A stretch of 64,000 bases of DNA from Pelomonas sp. Root1444 (GTDB taxonomy: Bacteria > Pseudomonadota > Gammaproteobacteria > Burkholderiales > Burkholderiaceae_C). Location of the stretch: the NCBI RefSeq assembly GCF_001426885.1, contig NZ_LMFP01000028.1:148106-212105 (forward strand). The letters are read 5' to 3'. The translations under genes and the position numbers were made by a program. Positions within the stretch are counted from its first letter, which is position 1. Every line of letters begins with the position of its first letter. The notes beneath the pieces are model-generated. The model was not told the DNA's origin. It ran no database searches and saw only the letters and a program-made list of their open reading frames with translations. Shown in pieces: positions 43,301 to 51,961 of this stretch.

Positions 43301-43637
43301 CGACGCGCCGCTGCTCTACGAAGAGGCCGACCTCGGCGCGCCGCGCGGCGCGCGGCTGCGCGTAGACCGCCTCTTCAGCACCGTCGCCTACGTGCGCGTG
43401 CTGGAGCAAGGCGCCGCGGGCCGCTCCGTGCGGCGCGACAAGGCGCTGGCGCGGCCAGGGGACGCGACCGCCTTCAAGGTCAACCCGCCGCCCGTGGCCG
43501 TGACCGACAAGGCCACGCTCGGACTCAACGCGGCCGCGGGCGTGCACACCAGCGTGTGGCGGGCGACGCAGGCGGCGCAGGGCCTGCCGGTCGCCGGGCT
43601 GGCCCAGGTCGCCGAGCTGGCCGAGCTGAACGCCTGA
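40383..43637 (+). CDS. Large DUF6603-like protein of unknown function (cassette gene 1)
   Basis: A 1084-residue protein with no signal peptide or membrane helix. Residues about 1-185 are helical. Residues about 200-815 form a long run of alternating hydrophobic/polar beta strands with many G-x-x-L and L-x-L-x-L patterns. They include the segment F-T-L-T-G-V-G-G-L-I-G-V near residue 527, which is a hallmark I recall from DUF6603 proteins. A separate C-terminal region contains D-H-F-A-T-A-Q-F-L-E-M-S and K-P-S-F-E near residue 932. The continuous strand pattern could form an extended beta groove or solenoid, but that is inference. It heads a same-strand set of four giant genes with 15, 10 and 16 bp gaps, so all four are probably co-transcribed. 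Function unknown. Confidence 0.8.
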   Translation: MTAPDRVFLQAWAWYRESVAQALAASAIPEAQRPAVERVIWELLGVLNAAALPANPQVEDFRDNGAASASLALACTVVGEVLVALGHVKQALDALEGGGNPAAALAVVRPVMEQVDRIVGAQPNARYPSAFSIAKMLLLLSGDADAAPAAGHEADQLAQVLGAASAADIRDLQTALGLVALVLGSMLDRSFTAPSNAGGFVQQALPAFAGMPVITLPGPPGLNGTLAFDAGPPSAVKAVLALNLARSQALGGTNIEFALRATGGVEAVLPVLPPGPVQVSDAGYTLELELKRSGNAITLGSAQAGVTLKVRELGMALLLKNGQPALRFFAKGTEATITPGDSFLKLILGDGITVGMDIVAEADAAGALRLVNGTGLSASLPVPTLPTGPFELQLIHLGLVPEGGKFTKLGIEVSASFGVTLGPFAASVDRLGFKLKLDLDGGTPLAIAFKPPSGIGLVLDAGIVKGGGYLGVDEHGFAGVLELKLLAVDVKAIALLNTKSEAGFSLLLLIFGEFPPIQLSFGFTLTGVGGLIGVQHTASPTALSQALGAGQLDAVLFPDNPVANAPQLIQTLRTLFPVKAGGFVIGPMLELGWGTPSLVTVRLGLLVEANQFTLLGQGIVALPPLLSADAALLYLRLDFVGSVVFDPLRIAFDAKLIHSRVAFITITGQFAFRAAFGDQPTFLISAGGFHPRFKDIPADVPAPFDRVGASFDIGIVGISLQGYFAITSATVQAGAALRAWADVGIASIEGGIGFDAICYLAPKFYFELDIHAYLAVEVFGLDFASVHLDGQLAGPGRWRIAGRAKVKTPWPLPDFSLNIDESFGTDVATPAVTVRIADELARDIADTANWTAQLPAGGDGLVTLASIQPGVDVLAHPLGTLTFRQKRVPFELRLDKASGSRIEGANEFFGGALVVSQGEQPAGLPGGHAVQDHFATAQFLEMSEDDKLAKPSFERFTAGYEMGADRFTTGTVVDAPLLYEEADLGAPRGARLRVDRLFSTVAYVRVLEQGAAGRSVRRDKALARPGDATAFKVNPPPVAVTDKATLGLNAAAGVHTSVWRATQAAQGLPVAGLAQVAELAELNA

Positions 43638-43652
43638 CCACGGAAGGCACCC

Positions 43653-46600
43653 ATGCCCATCCCCTACCGCTTCATGCCCTTCGCCCGCCGCGGCCTGGCG
43701 AGCGCCCATGCCAACGCCGACGCGCCGCAGGCCCCGCTGGCCGTGGCGCCACGCATCAGCGTCGGCCTCACGCTGCAGGCCAAACGCGACGGCGCCGTGG
43801 CCACCGCCGTGTCCGGCAACGTGCCGCTGCGCCTGTACGGCCCGGCGGACATCGTCGGCATCGACCACCGCCTCGTCGTGCGCACCGAGCCCAAGGCCGG
43901 CGCCACCGACTTCGAGCCCAACTACCTCGCCGCCATCGACTTCGACCCGCCGGACTTCCCCTGGCTGCTCACGCCCGCCGCGCCCGACGCCGCACAGCGC
44001 CTGCGGCCGTGGCTGGCGCTCATCGTCGTGGAGCGCGTCAATGAGCTGCTGCCCACCCTCAAGCCCGGCGCGCCGCTGCCGTCCATCACGCTGAGCGCCG
44101 AGCAGGTGGCCAGCGAGCTGCCCGACCTGCGCGAATCCGCTTTGTGGGCACATGTGCAGGCCGTGTCCGACAGCGCCGCCGCCAGCCTGCCCACCGAGCT
44201 GGCCAACCAGCCGGCGCTGAACGTCTCGAGGCTCATCTGCCCGCGCCGCCTGCTCCCCCGGCGCGACTATCTCGCCTGCGTCGTGCCCGCCACCGACGGC
44301 GGCTGCCGGCGCGGCCTCGGCCAGCCGGTCAACGGCGACACGCTGGGCCCGGCGTGGTCGACCCAGAACCCGCAGGACACCGAGCTGCCGGTCTACTTCC
44401 ACTGGACCTTCTCCACCGGCCCCGTCGGCGACATCGAGACACTGGCCCGCCGCCTGCGCACGCCCCAGCAGCTCGGGGCCGGCTTCGCGGCGACGCTCAA
44501 GGCCATCGGGCAGCGCGAGACGCTGGTCGACGGCGACCGCCTGCTGTTCGAAGGGAGTACGCCGTCCACCACCACCTTCGAAGGCGCGATGGTCTCCATC
44601 GGCTTCGAACCCAAGCCACCCGCAACGCTGCCGGCCGCCAAGCTCGCCGCCATGCTCAACAGCGGCGCCGAACGCAGCGCCAGCGGTGCCGAACCCGCGG
44701 CCGACGAGCCCACGCTGGCGCCGCCGCTCTACGGTGAACACCACGTCAGGCGCCACGTCGCGCAGCCGGCCAGGGTGTCCACGCACTGGCTGGAGGGCCT
44801 GTCGCTGCAGCCCCGCTACCGCCTGGCCGCCGGCTGGGGCGCCGAGGTTGTGCGCTGCCACCAGGAGGAATTCATGCAGGCGGCCTGGGAGCAGCTCGGC
44901 GACATCCTGGCCGCCGAGCGGGCCTTCTCGATGGCACGGCTGGCCCGTGACGTCTTCAAGCGCATCGAGACGCGGCACCTTGCCAAGCTGCCACCGGACC
45001 GCCTGCTCGCCCTCATCGCGCCGGCCCGGGCGCGCACGGCCGTGGCGCCAGCGGCCTCGCTGTGGGGCCGCATCGAGGCCGCGACGTTGCCGCACGAGCT
45101 GTTCGACGGCGCCATGCGGCGGCTGGCCAGCCCGCGCCGCGCCACCTTTGCCAAGGCGCACTGGAAGCAGCGCGCCCAGGCGCCAGCGCCCGTGGCCGTG
45201 CAGATGCGCGGCATCGTCGAGCGCTTCGCCAATGCGACCAAGCACGTCGCAGCCATCGACCTCAGCCAGTTCGTGCCCGACGGCATCCTCGGCAGCGAGT
45301 CGTTCGACGCCGTTCCCCTGCCCGGGGTGCTGGACGAACTCGTCGACATGAAGCCCCACCTCGGGCTGGACGTGCACATGAGCGGCCACCAGCTCAAGGC
45401 GCTGCAGGCCGCCAATGTCGCCGCGCGCGCCCATGCCGCCGGCTTGAAGAAGAAACCACGCGGCACGCAAGCCGCCTGGCGCGAGGGCCTGGTCACCGAG
45501 ACGCACATGGCCCGCATCGAGGAGCTGCTGGCCACGTCGAAAACCCCGGTCACCGGCGACATCGTTAGCGCCATCACCCACGCCACCCGGCGCGGCACCG
45601 AGGGCGTGCTGCTGGCCGTGAAGGACGGCGCCATCACCAGCCAGGCGCTGCGCATCGACGCCCGAAGCGGCGCCATCAAGGCGGCCGGCGCGGCGCTGCT
45701 GGTGCATCCTGGCAGCCGCCCGCAGCGCGCGGCCGCCGCGGCCACCGTTGCGTTGACGCGCGTGGCCACCGTGCCGCTGCAGCCGCTCAAGCTCTACGGC
45801 AACCAGGCCGTGTTCGCCACGCTCCCCCGCGGCACGCTGGGGCGCGGCGACGGCGACGTGCAGATCGGCGCGAGCAAGGGCGGCCAGTTCACGCAGGTGC
45901 CGCCCGCCCGCGAACCGGGCCTGCACACCATCACGCTGCCGCCGGCCATCAAGGACGTCGCCACCCTCACCCGCTACTCGGCCGCCTTCAAGACCTATGA
46001 GAAGACGCTCTTCCCCACGCCCGATGCCGCGCTGACGCCGCAGCCGGTGGACTTCGCCCTCGCCACCCAGGCCCGGGCCGCGCGCCAGCGCTTGGACGCC
46101 GACCGCACCGTGCCCGAGCGCCTGGCCAGCAGCCTGAGCCTGGGCGCACAGTCCGTCGCCTTCGCCGGCGGTGCCTTCGCCAACGTCTTCGTCGCCGACA
46201 GCCTGGATCACGCCCTCGTCGAGCGCCTGCGCTACGTGATCCCGCGCACCTTCGACCGCGTGATGGCCTACCCGCGCCTGCCCTTCCCGCTGTCGCGCAA
46301 GCTGGAGGTGCTGGCGCCCGACGTCTTCCTGCCCGGGGTGGGCCTGCTGCCGGACGACTTCATCATGGCCGTGCAGACCAACCCCCGCTTCGTCGAGGCG
46401 CTGATGCTCGGCGCCAACCACGAGATGGGGCGCGAGATGCTGTGGCGCGGCCTGCCCACCGACCAGCGCGGCACACCCTTCCAGCACTTCTGGCAGCGGC
46501 TGGACGACGAGGTCGACATCGAGCCCATCCACCGCTGGAATGCAGTGCCGCTCGGCGAGCAGCCGCTGTCCACCGCCATGGTGGTGCTGCTGTTCCGCGG

Positions 46601-47057
46601 CCAGCTGATCAAGCGCTACCGCAACCTGACCATCTACGCCTACCGGCAGACCGGCGACGAGACCAAGCCCGGCGGCGCCGGTGGCATGGTGGCGGGCGAG
46701 AACCTGCGCGTCCCCGTCATCCGCGGCCAGTTGCTCGCCGACATCGACTACGTGGGCTTTCGCATCGCGCCCACCGAACTGAACAAGTATTTCTTCATCG
46801 TCGAGGAGCACATGACCGAGCCTCGCTTCGGCTTCGACGAGCGCGTGGGCGGCGGCCAGGCGGGCGCGGGCTGGCAGGACGTGGACTGGGCCGACCTGCA
46901 GGTGGCCGGTGGGGCTCACTTGACGCAGACGCAGCTCCTCGCCCAATCCGCGGCGAACGGCTGGCCGGCATCGCCGCATGCGGCGCTGGTCGCCCAGGCC
47001 GCGATGCAGCGCCCCTTCCGCGGCTATTGGCACGGCTCCAAGCTGGTCGCGCCCTGA
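43653..47057 (+). CDS. Large conserved hypothetical protein (cassette gene 2)
   Basis: A 1134-residue cytosolic-type protein without signal peptide. It opens P-I-P-Y-R-F-M-P-F-A-R-R-G. The early block D-F-E-P-N-Y-L-A-A-I-D-F-D-P-P-D-F-P-W-L is followed by L-R-P-W-L-A-L-I-V-V-E. Near residue 921 comes N-H-E-M-G-R-E-M-L-W-R, followed by P-T-D-Q-R-G-T. Near residue 1047 comes F-F-I-V-E-E-H-M-T-E-P-R-F-G-F-D-E. I recall closely similar blocks in large uncharacterised proteins of other phyla beside DUF6603 genes, but this was not checked. No catalytic motif was recognised. The family is unnamed as far as I can tell. Confidence 0.75.
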   Translation: MPIPYRFMPFARRGLASAHANADAPQAPLAVAPRISVGLTLQAKRDGAVATAVSGNVPLRLYGPADIVGIDHRLVVRTEPKAGATDFEPNYLAAIDFDPPDFPWLLTPAAPDAAQRLRPWLALIVVERVNELLPTLKPGAPLPSITLSAEQVASELPDLRESALWAHVQAVSDSAAASLPTELANQPALNVSRLICPRRLLPRRDYLACVVPATDGGCRRGLGQPVNGDTLGPAWSTQNPQDTELPVYFHWTFSTGPVGDIETLARRLRTPQQLGAGFAATLKAIGQRETLVDGDRLLFEGSTPSTTTFEGAMVSIGFEPKPPATLPAAKLAAMLNSGAERSASGAEPAADEPTLAPPLYGEHHVRRHVAQPARVSTHWLEGLSLQPRYRLAAGWGAEVVRCHQEEFMQAAWEQLGDILAAERAFSMARLARDVFKRIETRHLAKLPPDRLLALIAPARARTAVAPAASLWGRIEAATLPHELFDGAMRRLASPRRATFAKAHWKQRAQAPAPVAVQMRGIVERFANATKHVAAIDLSQFVPDGILGSESFDAVPLPGVLDELVDMKPHLGLDVHMSGHQLKALQAANVAARAHAAGLKKKPRGTQAAWREGLVTETHMARIEELLATSKTPVTGDIVSAITHATRRGTEGVLLAVKDGAITSQALRIDARSGAIKAAGAALLVHPGSRPQRAAAAATVALTRVATVPLQPLKLYGNQAVFATLPRGTLGRGDGDVQIGASKGGQFTQVPPAREPGLHTITLPPAIKDVATLTRYSAAFKTYEKTLFPTPDAALTPQPVDFALATQARAARQRLDADRTVPERLASSLSLGAQSVAFAGGAFANVFVADSLDHALVERLRYVIPRTFDRVMAYPRLPFPLSRKLEVLAPDVFLPGVGLLPDDFIMAVQTNPRFVEALMLGANHEMGREMLWRGLPTDQRGTPFQHFWQRLDDEVDIEPIHRWNAVPLGEQPLSTAMVVLLFRGQLIKRYRNLTIYAYRQTGDETKPGGAGGMVAGENLRVPVIRGQLLADIDYVGFRIAPTELNKYFFIVEEHMTEPRFGFDERVGGGQAGAGWQDVDWADLQVAGGAHLTQTQLLAQSAANGWPASPHAALVAQAAMQRPFRGYWHGSKLVAP

Positions 47058-47067
47058 GAGGACATTC

Positions 47068-50000
47068 ATGCCCCGCATCGACATCGACCTCGCGCCCTTC
47101 CGCGCCGCCCGCGAGAACCTCGCCGGGCTGGCCGCCGAGCGGCGCCGGCTGGACCGCGACATCACGCAGGCCGAGCAAGCGCTGCAACGCGCCGAGCGCA
47201 GCGGCGGCGGCGATGCCGCGGCCCTGAAGCGCCGCGTGCTGGAGGCCCAGCGGGCCCGCCTGTCCCTCATCGAACGCGCCGCCGGCGCGCGCCGCGCCTT
47301 CGACGACCTGGCCGAACGCATACGTGCCCAGCGCGACCCGTCGCAGCTGGTGCAGAGCCTGGACGGCGACCGCCCCATCGCGCTGCTGCCGCTGCGCCTG
47401 GAGACCCGCTACCTCGACCGAGGCGGCGAGCGCGTGCTGGGCGTGCGCATCTACCCCGACGACCTGCACACCATCGAGCACGAGCCCACGCCCACCGCCC
47501 CCGAACTCGCCACTGCGCAGGCGATCTGGCGGGCCCGGTTCGCACACGACGAACCCGAGGCCGAGCGCCTGCTGCGCGACCTCACCACCGCCCACGGCCG
47601 CGGCCGCGCGCGCTGGCTGGTGCGCACCCTCACGCCCATCAACCCGATGCCGCCCGCGGGCCAGATGGCCGAGCCGGAGTTCCCGTCCACCGAGACGGTC
47701 GACGCCCGCGCCCGAACCACCCGCGCCGTGCTGCTGCCCGAGCGCTTCTGCGCCATCGGCTATGCCGCCGGCCGGCGCGAGGTGTTCCGCGCCTGGGGCA
47801 ACACGGTGCCCGACGAGCTCGTGCTCACGCCCGACTGGCAGGCCACCGACCAGCCCGAGAAGCTGCTGGCCGGCGAGCGCGCCTGGATGATCGACTTCGA
47901 GGCCGCACTGGCCAACGGCATGGCGCTCGTCGTGCGGCAGGGCGACGTGACCGGCCGCTTCGACCTGGCGCGCGGCACGCTGGAGCGACTGGTCGTCGTC
48001 GGCTTCGAATGGACCAAGGCGCCTGACGACGCGGCCGACGACCTTGCCAGCCTGCTGGCCGCGCACCGCGACGCCACCGGCCTGGGCTTCGTGCCGCTGG
48101 GCACGCCCACCAACAACACCGAGGCCGTGCGCGCCGGCGCCGAGCCGCCCGCACCCGAAGCAGGCACCGACGCGCTCGACCTGCTGCACTGGGCCTTCGG
48201 CCTCGCGCCCGGCGCGCTGCCGGCCGAGGACATCGCCAACGCCCACCTCGCCGAGCAACGCACGGCGCTGCACATGCTCAACGTGCTGTGGCGCGGCACC
48301 TTCGGCGACCACCTGCTGCAGATGTGGAACCCGCGCGATGACGACGGCGACCCGCTGCTCACGCCCGGCACGGTCTACGACCTGCGCCGCTACGCCGCCA
48401 GCTACGTGCGCCCCACCGGCGCGCTGCCGGTGCTGCGCGTGCGCCAGCAACCCATCGGCCTGCTGCCCATCGTCGGCCGGCGCTACGAGCGCGATGGCGA
48501 GTCGAAGGCCGAGACGGCGGTCGACAAGGTCACCGCCGTGCTGCGGCCAATGTGGGAGCTGGCGGTGGCCAAGGTGCCGCGCCTGCTGGCGGGCGACCTC
48601 AAGGACGCGCAGGAGCTGCTGCAAAGCGCGCCGTGGTCGCAGACGGCGCAGTACCGCGACAAGGATGTCAACGTCTGCCTGAAGCCCTCGCCCATCAGCG
48701 GCGCCTTTGCAGGCGCGCGCGACCTCGTCGTCGGGAGCGTGCTGAAGGCCCTCGGGCCGTGGGAGGTGGGGCAGGTGCATGCCGGCGTCTGCAACGACTT
48801 CCTGCCCGACCCGCCCTACGCCGCCGGCACGCTGGCCGGCGTGCCGTGGGTGAAGGCCGACCCGCAGCAGCCCGCCAAGGAGGCCCCGGCCGGCACCCTC
48901 TTCACCGCCAGCGAGAACTACCTCGCGCGGCTCGCCACCGCGGCCGTGCAGCACCCGTCCCTGGCGGAGAAGACGTTGACCGACGCGCAGGACGGCCCTG
49001 CGCTGCTGCAGGCGCTGGCCGCCTACTCCGTGCAGAAGGAGCAGGGCGACGCCGCCGATGACCTGCTGGCCGACACCCTCACCGTGCGCGCCGTGATCTC
49101 CACCGCGCTGACGTCGATGCCGCACGTCGAGGCGCTGCCCAGCAACGAAACCTTCTTCACCATCCACACCCACCGCGAGCTGATGGGCCTGCAGGTGCGC
49201 GGCCTGACCGGGCCTGACACGCTCGGCGCGCACGTCGCCCACGTCACCGCGACGCAGCTGCCGGTGCTGGCGTCGGCCAAGGGCTCCGCCGTGGCACGCG
49301 AGCTGTTCGACAAGGTCGACACGATGCTGCGGCCCACCCGCAACCTGGGCATCGTCAAGCTCGGGCTGGACTGGCTGGCCGGCCGCACCGTGGGCGAGCT
49401 CAACATCGCCTTCCGCTCGACGCTGGACGTCTTCTCCTACCGGCTGGACGCCTGGCTGCTGGCCCGCGCCAACCGCCGGCTCGACGAAATGCGCAAGCGC
49501 CAGCCGCGCGGCCTGCACCTCGGCGCCTATGCCTTCGTCGAGGACCTGTCGCCCGACACCCGGCCCGACAGTGACGGCTACCTGCTCTGCCCCTCGCAGG
49601 CCCAGGCCGCGGGCGCGGCGTTGCTGCGCAGCGGCTTCCTGTCCAACGCGGATTCCGGCGCCTTCGACATCGCGCTGGACTCGCGCCGCACCCAGCGCGC
49701 CGAAGGCCTGCTCGAAGGCCTGGCGCGCGACCAGCCGCTCGCCGCGCTTTACGGCTACCGCATCGAGCGTGCGCTGCGCGACGCCGGCCTGGGCCGGCTC
49801 ATCTGGCCGCTGCGGCTGGTGTGGCCCTGGCACGCGGGCAACGCCGCGGTGTCGGGCGAGGCACAGGAGTCGATCGGCGCGCGCGATGTGGTCGACGGCA
49901 GCGCGCTGCTGGCGGCGTGGGCCGAAGGCAGCGGCGCCGTGGCCGTGTTCAAGGCGCTGGATGACCAGCTGAAAAACCTCACCTCGGCCGGCGCCGTCCT

Positions 50001-51945
50001 TTCCGACGGCGACAAGACGCGCCTGTCCGACGCGCTTGCGGACGCCGCCGACCTGGCCGACAGCGTCGCGGATCTGCTGATGGCCGAAGGCGCCTACCAG
50101 ATCGCCCAGGGCAACCCGGCCCGCGCCGCGGCGGCCATGGCGGTGGCCGACAAGCAGGCCCTGCCCGTGGAGACCGAGGTGGGCCGCACGCCGCGCGGCG
50201 GTGCCAGCTACACGCAACGCGTCGTGGCCGTCTGCCCCGAGGGCGAGAGCGCCTGGCCGCAGGACCGCCGATCAGCCGCCGAACCGGCGCTGGACCGCTG
50301 GCTCGCCGCCCGGCTGGGCGACCCGGCGCGCTACGTCTTCACCGCGCGCATCCACCGCCGCGACGTGGCCGGCAACCTCGTCATCGACGCGGAGCAACCG
50401 ACGGTCGGCGCCGCCACGCTCGCGCGCTCGGCACTGTCGCTGGTGCTGATGACCAGCGGCGAGGCGTCGCCGCGCGCCACGCCGGTGGCCGGCGCGGCAC
50501 CGGCCGATACCGGCCTGCGCGGCGCCATCGCGGCGGCCCTCTTCAACGCGTTGGACGACACCGCCAGCATCAGCGCCATCGAGGTGCTGCCCGAGACCGC
50601 CGGCGCGCTCGGTTTCGCGCCGTTCGAGGCCTTCTGCACGACGCTGAAGGCCTTGGTCGACAAGCTGCGCGCCGCGAACCGGCACGACCTCGTCGTGCCC
50701 GACGACATGCTGGAGCAGGCCGACGCACCCGGCCAGGGCGCCTACCCCGGCGTGGACGTGGCGGAGATCGTCGCCCGCGCCGATGCGGTCGTCGCGGCCT
50801 TCACGACGGCGCGCGACGCGCTGCTGGCCAGCGACGATGCCGACACGCTGCTGGCCCGGCTCGACGGCATCGCCGACGACCTGCTGGCGCCGGCCGCCTG
50901 GCCGGCCCAGGTGCACGCCATCGACGCACCCGGCGCCGACCCCGCGCAGCGCGAGGCCCGCGGCACGGCGGCCAAGGCGGCGCTGAAGCTGCAGCTCGAC
51001 GCCATCGCCGACGAGGCCGCCGCGCCGCCGCCGCTGCTCGACGGCCAGGCCGCGCCCACGCCGCAGCAGCTCGCCCAGCATGCCGTCAAGCGCATCCAGC
51101 GCATCCACGGCAAGGACTTCCCGGTGCTGCCGCGCTTCACCCTCGGCGCCTATGCGCCCGAGTTCGGCACTGCGCTCGCCGCCCAGGCCACGCTGACCGC
51201 CGGCGACGCCTGGCGCGTACACGGCTGGCTGGCCCAGGCGGCGCGCGTGCGCGAGGGCGTGGATCGGCTGGCCGCCGCGCTGTCCGCGCACGAGGCACTC
51301 GTCGCGCCGCTGGGCGAGGGTGACCTGCCGGTGCTGCAGTTCCCGCTGGCGGGCGACAGCGTGTGGGCCGCCCTCCCGGAGGCCTGGCGCGAGGCCGACG
51401 ACGCACCGTTTGACCCGAAGGCCACGCCCGAGGAACTGCACGCCTGGCTGCAGCAGCCCGGCGCGCCACGGCTTCGCAACATCCACCGTGTGGCGCCCAA
51501 GCTCGCGCTGGTGCTGCACGCGCCCGGGCTCGCCGCGCCGGACGCGCAGGCGCCGCTGGCCGCCTTCGTCTGCGACGACTGGCCCGAGTTCGTGCCCGAC
51601 CCGTACCAGACGGCGGCCATCGCCTTCCATCACGACGCCCCTGGCGCCCGCCCCCCGCAGAGCGTGCTGCTGGCCCTGCCGCCGCAGGCCCGGCAGGACG
51701 CCTGGACCTTCGACGACGTGCTGGACTGCGTGCACGAGGCCTTCGACCTCGCCCGGCTGCGCGCCGTGCGCCCGCGCGACCTGGGCAGCGGCCTGGGCGC
51801 CCTGCTGCCGGCGAACCACCTGCCAGCCGACTACACCGACGAGCTGCCCAGCGTGCGGCTGCTCGAACTGCGGCGCAAGGCGATGAAGCAGGCGATCTCG
51901 CAGTCGGCCGGCACCCCATTCACCGCCGTGCTCGGCAAGATCTAA
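47068..51945 (+). CDS. Giant conserved hypothetical protein with N-terminal coiled coil (cassette gene 3)
   Basis: A 1625-residue protein, the largest in the window. Residues about 8-90 are a charged helical hairpin or coiled coil (L-A-A-E-R-R-R-L-D-R-D-I-T-Q-A-E and following). A conserved-looking block comes next: L-L-P-L-R-L-E-T-R-Y-L near residue 107 and V-R-I-Y-P-D-D near 126. The rest is Ala/Leu/Asp-rich mixed structure without membrane segments or recognised enzyme motifs. ATG 47068 was chosen because it follows a GAGAGGA ribosome site 10 bp after the preceding stop; the open frame extends farther upstream inside gene 2. It may act as the scaffold of a complex formed by the four products. 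Confidence 0.78.
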   Translation: MPRIDIDLAPFRAARENLAGLAAERRRLDRDITQAEQALQRAERSGGGDAAALKRRVLEAQRARLSLIERAAGARRAFDDLAERIRAQRDPSQLVQSLDGDRPIALLPLRLETRYLDRGGERVLGVRIYPDDLHTIEHEPTPTAPELATAQAIWRARFAHDEPEAERLLRDLTTAHGRGRARWLVRTLTPINPMPPAGQMAEPEFPSTETVDARARTTRAVLLPERFCAIGYAAGRREVFRAWGNTVPDELVLTPDWQATDQPEKLLAGERAWMIDFEAALANGMALVVRQGDVTGRFDLARGTLERLVVVGFEWTKAPDDAADDLASLLAAHRDATGLGFVPLGTPTNNTEAVRAGAEPPAPEAGTDALDLLHWAFGLAPGALPAEDIANAHLAEQRTALHMLNVLWRGTFGDHLLQMWNPRDDDGDPLLTPGTVYDLRRYAASYVRPTGALPVLRVRQQPIGLLPIVGRRYERDGESKAETAVDKVTAVLRPMWELAVAKVPRLLAGDLKDAQELLQSAPWSQTAQYRDKDVNVCLKPSPISGAFAGARDLVVGSVLKALGPWEVGQVHAGVCNDFLPDPPYAAGTLAGVPWVKADPQQPAKEAPAGTLFTASENYLARLATAAVQHPSLAEKTLTDAQDGPALLQALAAYSVQKEQGDAADDLLADTLTVRAVISTALTSMPHVEALPSNETFFTIHTHRELMGLQVRGLTGPDTLGAHVAHVTATQLPVLASAKGSAVARELFDKVDTMLRPTRNLGIVKLGLDWLAGRTVGELNIAFRSTLDVFSYRLDAWLLARANRRLDEMRKRQPRGLHLGAYAFVEDLSPDTRPDSDGYLLCPSQAQAAGAALLRSGFLSNADSGAFDIALDSRRTQRAEGLLEGLARDQPLAALYGYRIERALRDAGLGRLIWPLRLVWPWHAGNAAVSGEAQESIGARDVVDGSALLAAWAEGSGAVAVFKALDDQLKNLTSAGAVLSDGDKTRLSDALADAADLADSVADLLMAEGAYQIAQGNPARAAAAMAVADKQALPVETEVGRTPRGGASYTQRVVAVCPEGESAWPQDRRSAAEPALDRWLAARLGDPARYVFTARIHRRDVAGNLVIDAEQPTVGAATLARSALSLVLMTSGEASPRATPVAGAAPADTGLRGAIAAALFNALDDTASISAIEVLPETAGALGFAPFEAFCTTLKALVDKLRAANRHDLVVPDDMLEQADAPGQGAYPGVDVAEIVARADAVVAAFTTARDALLASDDADTLLARLDGIADDLLAPAAWPAQVHAIDAPGADPAQREARGTAAKAALKLQLDAIADEAAAPPPLLDGQAAPTPQQLAQHAVKRIQRIHGKDFPVLPRFTLGAYAPEFGTALAAQATLTAGDAWRVHGWLAQAARVREGVDRLAAALSAHEALVAPLGEGDLPVLQFPLAGDSVWAALPEAWREADDAPFDPKATPEELHAWLQQPGAPRLRNIHRVAPKLALVLHAPGLAAPDAQAPLAAFVCDDWPEFVPDPYQTAAIAFHHDAPGARPPQSVLLALPPQARQDAWTFDDVLDCVHEAFDLARLRAVRPRDLGSGLGALLPANHLPADYTDELPSVRLLELRRKAMKQAISQSAGTPFTAVLGKI

Positions 51946-51961
51946 GAGGCTGAGAGCCGCC

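Noticed and set aside
40308-47378. A very long open frame on the minus strand opposite the large-gene cassette
   Set aside because: It is rich in Arg, Gly, Gln, Val and Ala in the way expected for the reverse of high-GC coding DNA. It has no RBS, and the plus-strand genes have clear motifs, starts and tight spacing.
46795-50217. A second long minus-strand open frame across cassette genes 2 and 3
   Set aside because: Same reason: an antisense artefact of high third-position GC with no recognisable domain.
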